A stretch of DNA of 61,843 nt from Candidatus Gerdarchaeota archaeon (GCA_016840945.1 JAEORJ010000096.1:1-61843); one strand, 5' to 3'; counted from the first letter of the stretch, positions 17,724 through 26,503 are shown. Numbers and translations are program-made. The notes: a model not told the origin generated them from the letters alone.

Positions 17724-19073
17724 ATGTCAGATTGGCTAAAAGAAGAAATTGAGAAATATAAAACACAACATCAAAAATCACTTTTGCTTTGGAAGGAAGC
17801 TCAAACACTAATTCCAGCTGGTGTTTCTCACAATATCAGAGATTTTCATATGACACCTTTTGGATTATCACCACCATTTATCAAAAAAGCAGCAAAAACA
17901 TTGCTTTTTGATATTGATGAAAATACCTACCTAGATTATTGGTTAACTCATGGTGCAGCAATTTTAGCTCATGCACCGGATGCTGTAATGAAAGCTATTG
18001 CTAACCAATTACCTTTGGGCAATCATTTTGGTATGGTTAATGAACAAACATTATTATTAGCAAAAAAAATAATTGATGCAACACCAAGTATTGAAAAATT
18101 ACGATTTTGCACAACTGGAACAGAAGCTACTATGTATGTCTCAAGATTAGCTAGAGCATATACTAAGAAAAACAAAATTGCTAAAGTTCAAGGTGGCTGG
18201 CATGGTGGTAATGATACCTTATTCTATTATGTAAAAGATGTAAAAGAGGGAATTGAATCTAAGGGATTAAAATCATTAAAGGATGCTGATATCTTAAGTT
18301 TTGATTATAATGACATCGATGGATTCCGAAGAATAATCCAGGAAAATAAAGATGATTTAGCTGCTGTTATCATGGAACCAGTACTAGGAGCAGGCGGAGC
18401 TATACCTCCTCGAGAAGGATTCCTAGAAACAATTCGAGAAGAAACTGAGAAAAATGGCATTCTACTTATTTTTGATGAGATTATAACAGGATTTAGATTG
18501 AGTTATCATTCTGGGCAAGGTTATTTCAATGTAATACCAGATTTAACTACTTTAGGCAAAATTGTTGGAGGAGGAGCGCCTATAGGTGTTATTGGTGGTA
18601 GAGATGACATTCTAGAACAAGCTAATCTACAAAAAGGTGGAGAAGTTTGGATTGGCGGTGGAACCTTTTCTAGTAATCCTGTAAGTATGGTAGCGGGTAA
18701 AGCTACCTTAGATATTTTGGATAAAAATAAGGATAAGTATTATTCAAAATTAGACTCTGATGGTAAGAAAATTCGCGATAATATTGAAGTTTTATTACAA
18801 GAACTTAATGCACCTGGAATAGTTACCGGAGTTGGTTCAATGATCTGTATTCACTGGTTTAAGGAAAAAAACATACGATCAGAAAGTAGCGCTTTTCTTA
18901 AACTAAATGTTGATAAAGATAAAATTGCTCAATTCCAACTATTAATGTTGAACAGAGGAATATTGATACGTAGTGGATTTGGCTATTTATCAGTGGAACA
19001 CACTGAAAAAGATTATAATAAAACCCTTGAAGCTATGGAAGAATCAATAAAAATAATGATTCAAAAGAATTAA
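17724..19073 (+). CDS. Class III aminotransferase, glutamate-1-semialdehyde 2,1-aminomutase-like
   Basis: This PLP enzyme has an N-terminal IPAGVSHNIRDF motif, the PLP-phosphate region TTGTEATMYVSRLARAYT, VQGGWHGG, the Asp-bearing FDEIITGFRLS and the Schiff-base Lys (about 279) in TTLGKIVGGGAPIGV. Overall it is most like HemL, which makes 5-aminolevulinate. No other tetrapyrrole gene is nearby, so a different amino substrate is possible. ATG 17724 is preferred because GGATGAT at 17710-17716 is seven bases upstream; another ATG at 17712 lies inside that site. Confidence 0.8.
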   Translation: MSDWLKEEIEKYKTQHQKSLLLWKEAQTLIPAGVSHNIRDFHMTPFGLSPPFIKKAAKTLLFDIDENTYLDYWLTHGAAILAHAPDAVMKAIANQLPLGNHFGMVNEQTLLLAKKIIDATPSIEKLRFCTTGTEATMYVSRLARAYTKKNKIAKVQGGWHGGNDTLFYYVKDVKEGIESKGLKSLKDADILSFDYNDIDGFRRIIQENKDDLAAVIMEPVLGAGGAIPPREGFLETIREETEKNGILLIFDEIITGFRLSYHSGQGYFNVIPDLTTLGKIVGGGAPIGVIGGRDDILEQANLQKGGEVWIGGGTFSSNPVSMVAGKATLDILDKNKDKYYSKLDSDGKKIRDNIEVLLQELNAPGIVTGVGSMICIHWFKEKNIRSESSAFLKLNVDKDKIAQFQLLMLNRGILIRSGFGYLSVEHTEKDYNKTLEAMEESIKIMIQKN

Positions 19074-19153
19074 AAAGTCGTTATAATGCTAATACTTTAA
19101 AAACAGTTGATAAATTCATCAAGTAGTAGAATAAAAAAAGATAGTTTGTCTTA

Positions 19154-19756
19154 ATGAAGTGTGAAGAAATGAGCTCCAGTGAAGATATAAAAACCAAGAA
19201 TTTGTTAAAAGGGATAATATCAATTCTTGTTCGTCGTAAGTATAAGGTTGTTAAAGAAGAGCATTTTGAGGATTATATTGATTTAATTTGTGAATTAGAA
19301 GAAGATCCATCAAATGAAATGTATGCTAGAATTTCATTAGAAGATAAAGTAGGCGTCTCAGTACTTCGTGATTATTTCAAAAAACTTGAAGAAAGAAAGC
19401 AAGAAAAAGGAGAAGATAATGTAAAAGGCCTTCTAGTAGCTTCTAATAGATTTACTCATTATGCTCGAAGAGAAGCTAAAGAAAACAACATCTGGATTAT
19501 AACAAGTAAAGACCCTCGTTTTGATATTTTCACTCATAATTTAGTCCCAGAACATTTAATTTGCCCAGAAGATGAATTGAAAGTACTTTTGGATAAATAT
19601 AATATAAAACGACGTCATTTACCCAAGATCCTTGCAAGTGATCCTGCTGTTAAAGCAATCGGCGCTAAACCAGGTCAAGTAGTGAAAATCCTCCGTGATA
19701 GTGATGTCTCTGGTGAATCTACTGCTTATAGATTAGTTGTGAGACGAGCAGGCTAA
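19154..19756 (+). CDS. rpoH: RNA polymerase subunit Rpb5/RpoH with eukaryote-like N-terminal domain
   Basis: This subunit sits in the jaw of RNA polymerase. Residues 129-200 are a textbook archaeal RpoH/Rpb5 C-terminal assembly domain: HNLVPEH, LPKILASDPAVKAIGAKPGQ and YRLVVR. Ordinary archaeal RpoH is only about 80 residues long. This one has about 125 further residues that resemble the eukaryotic Rpb5 jaw domain in order: an N-terminal helix (LLKGIISILVRRKYKVV), DPSNEMYARISLEDKVGVSVLRD, then KGLLVASNRFTHYARREA and IWIITSKDPRFDI. The total length of 200 aa matches eukaryotic Rpb5 (about 210). It is not followed by rpoB, as it usually is in archaea. A hairpin terminator follows. Confidence 0.88.
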   Translation: MKCEEMSSSEDIKTKNLLKGIISILVRRKYKVVKEEHFEDYIDLICELEEDPSNEMYARISLEDKVGVSVLRDYFKKLEERKQEKGEDNVKGLLVASNRFTHYARREAKENNIWIITSKDPRFDIFTHNLVPEHLICPEDELKVLLDKYNIKRRHLPKILASDPAVKAIGAKPGQVVKILRDSDVSGESTAYRLVVRRAG

Positions 19757-19759
19757 TTT

Positions 19760-19803
19760 GAAAATGAATTTGGTTCATTTTCACTTTTTTATCCTTTTTT
19801 TAT
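19760..19803 (+). terminator. Hairpin plus T-runs after Rpb5 gene
   Basis: A 9-bp perfect stem (GAAAATGAA with TTCATTTTC) with a 5-base loop is followed by two T-runs of six and seven. It is one of the clearest intrinsic-type terminators in the window. Confidence 0.8.
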
Positions 19804-19955
19804 ATATAATATCATAAACTGAATCATCGCAAAACATATAAAAGACTTAAATTTCTCTGATAAAACTTGATGAATAACCTCTTGGGAATTAAATCCGATT
19901 CCTTTTAAAGGGGAAATGTAAACATAAACATGAAATATATAGAGGTATATGAAAA

Positions 19956-20135
19956 ATGCCAACAAAGATTGATTTCGACAAATGTTCAAAATGTGGTACA
20001 TGCATTGAAATGTGCCCAGAAGAAGTATATGATGAAGCAGATGATGGTGCACCAATTATTGCTAGACCAGAAAACTGCACTGATTGTGGTATCTGCGTCG
20101 AAGAATGCCCAGAAGAAGCTATTGAATTGATTTAG
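19956..20135 (+). CDS. Two-cluster 4Fe-4S ferredoxin, 59 aa
   Basis: This is a small cytosolic electron carrier. Two CxxCxxCxxxCP motifs are visible: Cys10/13/16/20 and Cys41/44/47/51, which would bind two [4Fe-4S] clusters. The protein begins MPTKIDFDKC and is rich in Glu and Asp. The ATG at 19956 is preceded by GAGGT at 19942-19946. It is easily missed because a longer overlapping frame (19930-20130) has no ferredoxin features. No partner oxidoreductase lies nearby. A T-rich tract follows. Confidence 0.93.
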   Translation: MPTKIDFDKCSKCGTCIEMCPEEVYDEADDGAPIIARPENCTDCGICVEECPEEAIELI

Positions 20136-20139
20136 AATT

Positions 20140-20196
20140 TTAATTTTCTAGTTTATTTCATTTTTAATTTTCTTTCTTTTTATTTTCTTTTTAAAT
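20140..20196 (+). terminator. T-rich tract after ferredoxin
   Basis: Several T-runs (TTTTT, TTTTC, CTTTTT) occur without a clear stem. This fits the U-tract type of archaeal terminator. Confidence 0.45.
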
Positions 20197-20296
20197 TTGA
20201 ATCAAATGATATTTTTTCTTAATGCACAGACCAAAAGCTTTTGATATAATTATTTGTTTAAATTAAACAAATCTGGTTCATTTGTGGGAAATTAAC

Positions 20297-21205
20297 ATGG
20301 CTACACCGTTTACTTTTCAAAGTGAGAATACTGTTAAATTATCAAAAGATGCTTTAGATGAACTCCTAGAACCAATTCCTGAAGATGTTCTTGTAGAAAA
20401 AATTGGTTTACTTAATGATTGGAAAACGAAGCGGGTCCCATTAGGTAAAAAGGAATCAAAAAGTGAATATCTAATTAAAAACTATGGCCCATTATTAACA
20501 CTAAAAGTTTTACGTGAACTTAGAATTATCCGAGAACATGCAACCATCGAGAATCATTATTGGAATATCTTTTATTGGGATAAAAGTATTAGCAGATATT
20601 ACCCCGATAAAATAAAGAAAAAATTCGAAGATATTATTGTAACTCATGATACAATGATAAATGTTGATTTATTAAATGTAAATGAGGAGAAACAGACACT
20701 CTTTTTACTACTTGAACAATGGCAGGATGATATTGTAGCAGATACATTTCTTTCTCAAGTAAAAACTCAATTACCAAAATACTTCAGAGTTTACTTATCG
20801 ATAGCAGAAAAAATGTTACTAGTACAAGAAAAATCTGAAAAAGCTACTGCTAATTTCATTAAAATATTTGAAGAAGCATTTGGTGTTGTAACCTCAAAAA
20901 TAACAATTAATGCAATGGCTATTCAAGAATTTGTTAAGAAATACCCTAATGAACTTACAAGATTGGTAATCAAGGTCCCACAAGAAGTTGCAGGTTTTGG
21001 TGGATTAACTGAATTAACATTGATTGGCAGCGATGTCATTAAAGGATCCAAAGGATTAATGGATAGACATGAAACATCACCTATTCTGATTGGACCTTGG
21101 ACTGGTGTTTCAAATAAAAACCTCAATATTGATATCAATAAACCAATTAAAACAAATTCTATTGAAGCAACCATCGATTTATTTAAACTTATTAAGGATT
21201 TATGA
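20297..21205 (+). CDS. Hypothetical protein, 302 aa, soluble
   Basis: I do not recognise this protein. ATG 20297 (MATPFTFQSENTVKL) is preferred; an in-frame TTG lies at 20282. Residues 1-120 are mixed helical with many charges, 120-200 are helical, and 200-302 look alpha/beta (VTSKITINAMAIQEFV, FGGLTELTLIGSDVIKG). There is no signal peptide, membrane helix or enzyme motif. The next gene, 171 bases downstream, encodes the proline-rich coiled-coil protein; a functional link is possible but unsupported. Confidence 0.6.
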   Translation: MATPFTFQSENTVKLSKDALDELLEPIPEDVLVEKIGLLNDWKTKRVPLGKKESKSEYLIKNYGPLLTLKVLRELRIIREHATIENHYWNIFYWDKSISRYYPDKIKKKFEDIIVTHDTMINVDLLNVNEEKQTLFLLLEQWQDDIVADTFLSQVKTQLPKYFRVYLSIAEKMLLVQEKSEKATANFIKIFEEAFGVVTSKITINAMAIQEFVKKYPNELTRLVIKVPQEVAGFGGLTELTLIGSDVIKGSKGLMDRHETSPILIGPWTGVSNKNLNIDINKPIKTNSIEATIDLFKLIKDL

Positions 21206-21376
21206 TCGATAATGCAAAAATAGAAACGTTTTTTACACTCTTTTTGAGCAAATATGTCATAAACATAGCATTATTATTTAGTAATTATAATTAATAATAT
21301 AGTAAGATTTATTGCATACTTAAGAAACATTAAACAACTACAGATTGTGTTGAAATAAAGTAGGTGGCAAAATAAA

Positions 21377-22177
21377 TTGAGTAATAATATCGATAATCTA
21401 TTAGGAGAAATCTATACTTCAGATAGTCAAAGTCAAGGCGTTAAAGAATTAGCTAATTTAATTAATAATTTATCTCAACTTCTTCTAAAAGCTATTAGTC
21501 AACTAGAAGCTCGAGTTGGAAAACTAGAACAACAAGTCGCACGAGGTGGTGTTGCACCAGCACCAAGAATGCAACAACCAACTGCTCCAAGTCCTATGCC
21601 CACACCACCACCTGCTCCGAAACCAAAAGTAGCTTCTCCTTTTAGTGCCCCAGTAGCTCCTGTAAGTACTCCACAACCTACTGCTACACCAACTGTTCAA
21701 CAACCAGTAGCTCAAACACCTGCTCCGGCATCTAATGCTGGGGGAGGACCAGGTTCAGTTGCTGAAGCAGCTTCAATGTTAGGTGTTACATTAACAAAAG
21801 CACCAACTTCACCACAACCTACTGCAACAACATCCACAACACCAAGCTCAGGACCATCATTTTTAACAGGAGTTGTTAATCCAGAAGCAAAAGTTACACC
21901 TGATGCAGTTGCTCCAACAACAGCTCAACCTGAAGCTATGGCACCAAGTACTGGTGGCGGTGTTGCGGGACCAACAGGTGGATTTAGAGGAGAATTAGCT
22001 GAGAAGCTAGAACGTAGAAGGCAAAAAGTTCAACAACAACTAGATGATGATTACGAATCCGCAGATATATTGGATGATGTAGAAGAAGAAGAAGTTGCTG
22101 AAGAATCTACTAGTAGCGAATTAAAATCCGACCTAGAAGATGAATTGAGAAATGCTTTCTCAAAACTTAAAGGTTAA
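21377..22177 (+). CDS. Proline-rich coiled-coil protein with an Ena/VASP FAB-like basic motif
   Basis: This 266-aa protein starts at TTG. The layout is a short N-terminus, a coiled coil at 22-56 (LINNLSQLLLKAISQLEARV), a long Pro/Ala/Thr-rich disordered region at 58-200 with PTPPPAPKP, then an amphipathic basic motif FRGELAEKLERRRQKV at 203-218, an acidic stretch (DDVEEEEVAEE), and a C-terminal amphipathic helix (LKSDLEDELRNAFSKLKG). The basic motif resembles the F-actin-binding motif of Ena/VASP, which also follows a Pro-rich region and precedes a C-terminal helix. An actin- or profilin-linked role is an inference. It is four codon-lengths or less from the next gene and is probably cotranscribed with it. 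Confidence 0.6.
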   Translation: MSNNIDNLLGEIYTSDSQSQGVKELANLINNLSQLLLKAISQLEARVGKLEQQVARGGVAPAPRMQQPTAPSPMPTPPPAPKPKVASPFSAPVAPVSTPQPTATPTVQQPVAQTPAPASNAGGGPGSVAEAASMLGVTLTKAPTSPQPTATTSTTPSSGPSFLTGVVNPEAKVTPDAVAPTTAQPEAMAPSTGGGVAGPTGGFRGELAEKLERRRQKVQQQLDDDYESADILDDVEEEEVAEESTSSELKSDLEDELRNAFSKLKG

Positions 22178-22185
22178 CATATAAT

Positions 22186-22902
22186 ATGTCAAAAAAAGTA
22201 ATTTGTTTGTTAAGCGATGGGTTAGATTCACCCGTTGCTACCTTCCTTCTTGAGCAAAAAGGTTTAGAAGTTATAGGTTTAAATTTTGACAATCAACCTT
22301 ATGTTAGTTTGAAAACTGGAAATAGTAATACAGATCCATTAAGCAAAACTTCATTGCCAAATAATAAATTTGCAGCACCAATTTTTCATATCGCACAGAT
22401 TTTAGTTAATTCCTTTAAAACACAAACGCATTTTGAATTATATCAGATGCCTCATGGTAATGATCTTAAAAAAATAATTGATTATTCAAATGATCCAAAA
22501 CTAACTTGTGTTTTATGTAAAAGACTAATGTTAATGAAAGCTCAAGAACTTGCAGAAAAACTTGATGCTGATTATATTGCCACAGGAGAAATTTTAGGCG
22601 AGCAAGGAAGTCAAACTATTGATAATTTACATGTAATAGAAAGTACTTTGTCAAATAAGAAATTATTAAGACCTAATATTGGGTTGAATAAAGAAGAAGT
22701 TATTACTATAGCTCGAAAAATTGGGACCATTAAATACTCAGAGGAAGCAGCTAAATTTACTTGTACAGCTGTTCCTGACAAACCATCAACCCAAGCTACT
22801 CTTGACAGAGCTCTTCTAGCTGAAAGTAACTTAAACACTTATAATTTAATCTCTACTAGTCTTGATTCAAGGGAAGTATTTATTTTCCAAAAAAAGAGTT
22901 AA
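22186..22902 (+). CDS. ThiI-like PP-loop ATPase without THUMP domain (putative tRNA sulfurtransferase)
   Basis: This 238-aa PP-loop nucleotide-alpha-hydrolase is like the C-terminal catalytic half of ThiI. The PP-loop is LLSDGLDSPVA (residues 7-17). The archaeal CVLCKRLM motif is at about 106-113, with DYIATGEILGEQGSQT after it. KFTCTAVPDKPSTQA near residue 190 has another conserved Cys. ThiI makes 4-thiouridine in tRNA and normally carries N-terminal NFLD and THUMP domains for tRNA binding; both are absent here. A partner protein or a different substrate is possible. It starts nine bases after the preceding gene. Confidence 0.78.
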   Translation: MSKKVICLLSDGLDSPVATFLLEQKGLEVIGLNFDNQPYVSLKTGNSNTDPLSKTSLPNNKFAAPIFHIAQILVNSFKTQTHFELYQMPHGNDLKKIIDYSNDPKLTCVLCKRLMLMKAQELAEKLDADYIATGEILGEQGSQTIDNLHVIESTLSNKKLLRPNIGLNKEEVITIARKIGTIKYSEEAAKFTCTAVPDKPSTQATLDRALLAESNLNTYNLISTSLDSREVFIFQKKS

Positions 22903-23130
22903 AATGATAAATTAAGGTATAAGTATTTTAATATCCTAAATAAAAAAGTATAATAATAATGTTATTAAGAATAACAATAAAATAATCTAATGACAAAATT
23001 ATTCATTATTAACTCGAATGAAAAATAAAAAAACCAATCTAATAATCGAAATACAGAAATTGGTATATAGAGAAATATTTTTCAATGAGTATAATAATGA
23101 GTGGTTCAATAAAAGAGGATTGATGCTCAA

Positions 23131-23544
23131 TTGAAGGGAATTATCACAGCTTCAAAACTTGTCTCGTCTCCAAAGGAGATTGCATTTCCAGATTCAGTAG
23201 TTACAGATCTAGCTGAACTCAGTGGTGACAGTGGCAAAATCTTGATTGTTTACGCTTCGAATGTAAAAGCCATATACTTCTTTTCTGTGGAATCTGAAGT
23301 CATTAAAATTGGCATTAAAATCTATCCATTAACATCACGAATCGTTGCTAAGATAATGGCAAAAATAAACGAATTTGCCAATAAAATAACCTATTCAACA
23401 GGGTTATGTTTAGTCGATGATGTTTGTGTTTGGGAGGGCTTTTTAGAGACACGACATCTAACTCGCTCAATGGAAGAAGTAAAGAGTTTACTTAAAGAAA
23501 TTGAAGAAGTTCAAGATGTTAAAATTGAAGAAGTACCTCATTAG
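23131..23544 (+). CDS. Hypothetical protein with STGLC motif, paralogue of the gene at 28953-29393
   Basis: This 137-aa protein starts at TTG. The N-terminal half (residues 10-50, FPDSVVTDLAELSGDSGKIL) is like an AbrB or other small beta domain. The C-terminal half resembles an ACT-like ferredoxin fold (IKIGIKIYPLTSRIVAKIM, then YSTGLCLVDDVCVWEGFLE, ending VQDVKIEEV). The paralogue at 28953 shares the YSTGLC-x-V-x(2-4)-CV-x-G motif and the same length and order. A ligand-sensing regulatory role is possible. I do not recognise a named family. Confidence 0.6.
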   Translation: MKGIITASKLVSSPKEIAFPDSVVTDLAELSGDSGKILIVYASNVKAIYFFSVESEVIKIGIKIYPLTSRIVAKIMAKINEFANKITYSTGLCLVDDVCVWEGFLETRHLTRSMEEVKSLLKEIEEVQDVKIEEVPH

Positions 23545-23579
23545 GTGAGGTCTTTTCAACTTTTATTATTTATTTCTTT
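23535..23579 (+). terminator. Stem-loop over stop codon plus T-rich tract
   Basis: ACCTCA pairs with TGAGGT around TTAGG. The stop codon lies in the loop, and T-rich sequence follows. Confidence 0.5.
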
Positions 23580-23672
23580 TATCATTAGCAGCTGATTCTA
23601 TAATTACCATCTGTAAAGTTTATTAGAAATCAATAATTCTCTTTATTTATTGATTATTTAAGTGTTTCAAAT

Positions 23673-24668
23673 ATGGATGATAGAATCAAGGATATTGGCG
23701 AACGCGGTTTGCTTGCATTATTTGAAAAATTAGTTGATGATGGTGATTTACCCTTTAATGATGATGCTGTTGCATTTTCATTAGATGATAAACAATCGAT
23801 TGTTGTAAATATTGATACTTTTGTTGCTAATACTGATGCACCACCAAATATGACTTCTTATCAAATGGGAGCTAAGGCAACTACTATGGCTATTAGCGAT
23901 CTTGCAGCAAAAGGCGTTCAGCCTTTATACATTATTGCATCAGGAGCATTCCCCGAGGAATACAAAACAAAGGATACTATTCAATTAGTAAAAGGAATTA
24001 AAGATACTGGAATTAAGTATGGGGCAAAATTTCTTGGTGGAGATACTAATGCAGCTGATGACATAATATTATCTGTAGTAGCATTAGGGATTTCAAAAAA
24101 AGAATCTTTAATTAAACGTAATGGTGCAAATATTGGAGATTTAATATATACAACAGGCAATTTTGGGTTGACTGGAGCAGGATTCAAAGTTTTTATTGAA
24201 AATTACAACTGCACAAAAAAGCAAAGAGAGAGATTTTATCAAGCCATTTACCAACCAGAAGCTAGATTGAAAGCAGGATTGCTATTCGCAAAATTAGGGG
24301 TAATTACAAGTTGTATTGATAGCAGTGATGGATTGGCTTGGTGTCTAAAAGAATTAATAAGGAATAAAAATGAGTGTGGAATTATAATAGATAATCTTCC
24401 AATAGACCCTTTTGCGCTTGAATTTGCTAAAAACCATAAATTAAACATTGATGATTTGATATTGTATGCAGGTGAAGAATTCGAGCTAGTATTTACAATT
24501 AATCCAAAAAATCGTGAATTGGTTGAACAACATCTTAAGAATGAGGATATAGATTTTTGTAAAATAGGAACTATTAGCTCTAAGCACCCTTCTAAATTAA
24601 TGTTATTAGTAAATGGCGAAAGTCAAGAAATAATCCCTAAAGGTTGGGAGCATTTTAAAGATAAATAA
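23673..24668 (+). CDS. thiL: Thiamine-monophosphate kinase
   Basis: ThiL phosphorylates thiamine monophosphate to the diphosphate cofactor with ATP. Visible motifs are the N-terminal FNDDAVAFS (the GDDAA region), VVNIDTFVANTDAPPN, KATTMAISDLAAKGVQPL, FLGGDTNAAD and the C-terminal CIDSSDGLAW and YAGEEFELVFTI. The length of 331 aa is normal. It lies upstream of pus10 on the same strand, about 60 bases apart, and they may share a transcript. No other thiamine genes are present. Confidence 0.92.
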   Translation: MDDRIKDIGERGLLALFEKLVDDGDLPFNDDAVAFSLDDKQSIVVNIDTFVANTDAPPNMTSYQMGAKATTMAISDLAAKGVQPLYIIASGAFPEEYKTKDTIQLVKGIKDTGIKYGAKFLGGDTNAADDIILSVVALGISKKESLIKRNGANIGDLIYTTGNFGLTGAGFKVFIENYNCTKKQRERFYQAIYQPEARLKAGLLFAKLGVITSCIDSSDGLAWCLKELIRNKNECGIIIDNLPIDPFALEFAKNHKLNIDDLILYAGEEFELVFTINPKNRELVEQHLKNEDIDFCKIGTISSKHPSKLMLLVNGESQEIIPKGWEHFKDK

Positions 24669-24729
24669 AATGTGTTTTTACATGTAATCAATGGGAAGAT
24701 TAAAAACTACATGCAAAATATTTTCAACT

Positions 24730-26058
24730 ATGCTTGAACTTGCTACAGCAATTTTAAAAGAATGTCGACTTTGCGATCATTGTTTAGGAAGACAATTTGC
24801 ACTATTAGGTTATGGGTTAGCAAATAATGAGAGAGGAGCAATAATAAAGGAAGCTCTTGTTTTAGAATTATGGGATAAAATTCCCGATAACAAAGAAGCA
24901 TATGAGATTTTGGATAATATAGCTCAAATGGGTAATATGTTAGCAAGACAATCATTGCAAAAGAAATACAACAAAGAATATCTTACAATGGAAACTAAAA
25001 GATGTGATTTGTGTGATGATTTATTTGAAAATCTATCTCAATACGTAATTCACCTAACAACTCTATTATCTAAAGAAGATTACCAAACATTTCTTATAGG
25101 AGCCAAAATGTTTCCCGAATTAATTGAAAAAGAAGATATTATTAGGGGTAAATTTAGCATCTCAACAGGTGAGAGTATTAAGTCAGAATTCACTCGAGAA
25201 ATTGGTAAATTACTTATGAAATCAACTAATAAAGAGCCTAACTTTGATTTACCTGATATTACAATTATAATAGATTTACCTAACCAAGATGTCACCTTTG
25301 AAAAGAGATCGTTATTTATTGCTGGTCGTTATAGGAAATTTGTTAGAACTATTCCACAAAGTAAATGGCCTTGTTGGGAGTGCAATGGTAAAGGATGCCA
25401 AAAATGTAATTTTACTGGGAAACTCTATCAGGAAAGTGTAGAAGAAATTATTGCTGGACCAATTATGAAAAAAGCAGGTGGTAAGGGAACGAAATTCCAT
25501 GGAGGGGGTAGAGAGGACATCGATGCATTAATGTTAGGAAATGGCAGACCTTTCGTTTTAGAAATCTTAAACCCACAGAAAAGACAATTGAATTTGAGGA
25601 AAATCGAGAAATTAGTAAACAAAAAGGCAAAGAAGAAAGTAGAAGTCTTAAATTTAGAATTTGCAGATAAAAAAACAGTTCAAGAATTGAAAAACCTATC
25701 AGAAAAAACCCACAAAACATATAGAGCAATTATTCATGTTGAAAGTAAAATTTCAGATGAAGATTTACAAAGGTTAGAAAATGAATTGAGAAACGTTGAA
25801 TTAAAACAAAAAACACCTCAAAGGGTTATGCATCGAAGAGCTGATCTTAGAAGATTGAAGACAGTTTATGAAGTGAAAACACGAAGAATAAACGATGTTG
25901 AATTTGAGGCAGAGATAACAGGCGATGGAGGATTATATATTAAAGAGTTAATTTCCGGTGATGATGGTCGTACTTTACCTAGTTTTACAAGTATATTAGG
26001 TACACAAGCTATTTGCACACAATTAGACGTTATTCATCTTCATAAAATCGATGATTGA
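24730..26058 (+). CDS. pus10: tRNA pseudouridine synthase Pus10
   Basis: Pus10 makes pseudouridine 54 and 55 in archaeal tRNA. The N-terminal zinc region shows CRLCDHCLGRQFALLGYG and CDLCDD, with a further CWECNGKGCQKC block. The catalytic segment GGGREDIDALMLGNGRPF holds the active-site Asp. RVMHRRADLRRLK and GLYIKELISGDDGRT are typical near the C-terminus. The start at 24730 (MLELATAILKECRLC) fits the family better than ATG 24691. It converges on the SWIM gene with only four bases between the stops. Confidence 0.95.
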   Translation: MLELATAILKECRLCDHCLGRQFALLGYGLANNERGAIIKEALVLELWDKIPDNKEAYEILDNIAQMGNMLARQSLQKKYNKEYLTMETKRCDLCDDLFENLSQYVIHLTTLLSKEDYQTFLIGAKMFPELIEKEDIIRGKFSISTGESIKSEFTREIGKLLMKSTNKEPNFDLPDITIIIDLPNQDVTFEKRSLFIAGRYRKFVRTIPQSKWPCWECNGKGCQKCNFTGKLYQESVEEIIAGPIMKKAGGKGTKFHGGGREDIDALMLGNGRPFVLEILNPQKRQLNLRKIEKLVNKKAKKKVEVLNLEFADKKTVQELKNLSEKTHKTYRAIIHVESKISDEDLQRLENELRNVELKQKTPQRVMHRRADLRRLKTVYEVKTRRINDVEFEAEITGDGGLYIKELISGDDGRTLPSFTSILGTQAICTQLDVIHLHKIDD

Positions 26059-26062
26059 TTTA

Positions 26063-26503
26063 TTAGGACAACCATTTATTCATTGATTCTTGATAATGAA
26101 CATCATCTAAGGTTACTTCCTTAAATTTGTTCATTCTTTCAGCTAATTCTCTAGCTAATAAATGATAACAAGATGGAGCTCCTTTTCTGAGAAGAGTTGT
26201 ATAAATAAAACCTTTACAAGAACAAAATGTTTTTTCTATAACGAGATATTCTTTTTCGTGACCAACAACTACCCAACGAATAATCTTTGATGGTACAAAG
26301 GTGTATTTTACTACTTTGTTTGAACTCACAAGACCTATTGCTTTTTGAACTCTGTCACCAAAGATTTTTTCTAGCTCATCAATATTATCAGCCGACAGTT
26401 TTCCATTCTCTTTTATATCAGAGAGGATATCAGGGAAAATCTCATAAGATTTTTTCCTTTTGATAGTTAATGATGGTTTAGGTTTTGATTTCTTATTATT
26501 CAA
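26063..26503 (-). CDS. SWIM zinc-finger protein, Shu2/SWS1-like
   Basis: This 146-aa protein carries a SWIM zinc finger: Cys94-x-Cys96, then Cys112-x-His114-xx-Ala in SCYHLLA. This matches the CxC...CxHxxA form typical of the Shu2/SWS1 family, whose members bind Rad51 paralogues and promote homologous recombination in eukaryotes. The N-terminal 20 residues are basic. The neighbour 58 bases upstream encodes a RuvC-like protein on the same strand, which supports a DNA recombination context. The SWIM finger is visible; the recombination role is inferred. Confidence 0.8.
   Translation of the reverse strand: MNNKKSKPKPSLTIKRKKSYEIFPDILSDIKENGKLSADNIDELEKIFGDRVQKAIGLVSSNKVVKYTFVPSKIIRWVVVGHEKEYLVIEKTFCSCKGFIYTTLLRKGAPSCYHLLARELAERMNKFKEVTLDDVHYQESMNKWLS

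Noticed and set aside
17712..19073. Assignment of the aminotransferase as certain HemL of the haem pathway
   Set aside because: HemL-like motifs are present, but no other tetrapyrrole gene is in the window and related class III enzymes share these motifs.
19930..20130. Open frame overlapping the ferredoxin gene
   Set aside because: It is longer than the ferredoxin frame but has no recognisable features; the frame from 19956 has two perfect iron-sulfur motifs.
21524..21715. Minus-strand Trp/Ser-rich frame
   Set aside because: This is the reverse image of the repetitive Pro/Thr/Ala codons of the proline-rich protein.
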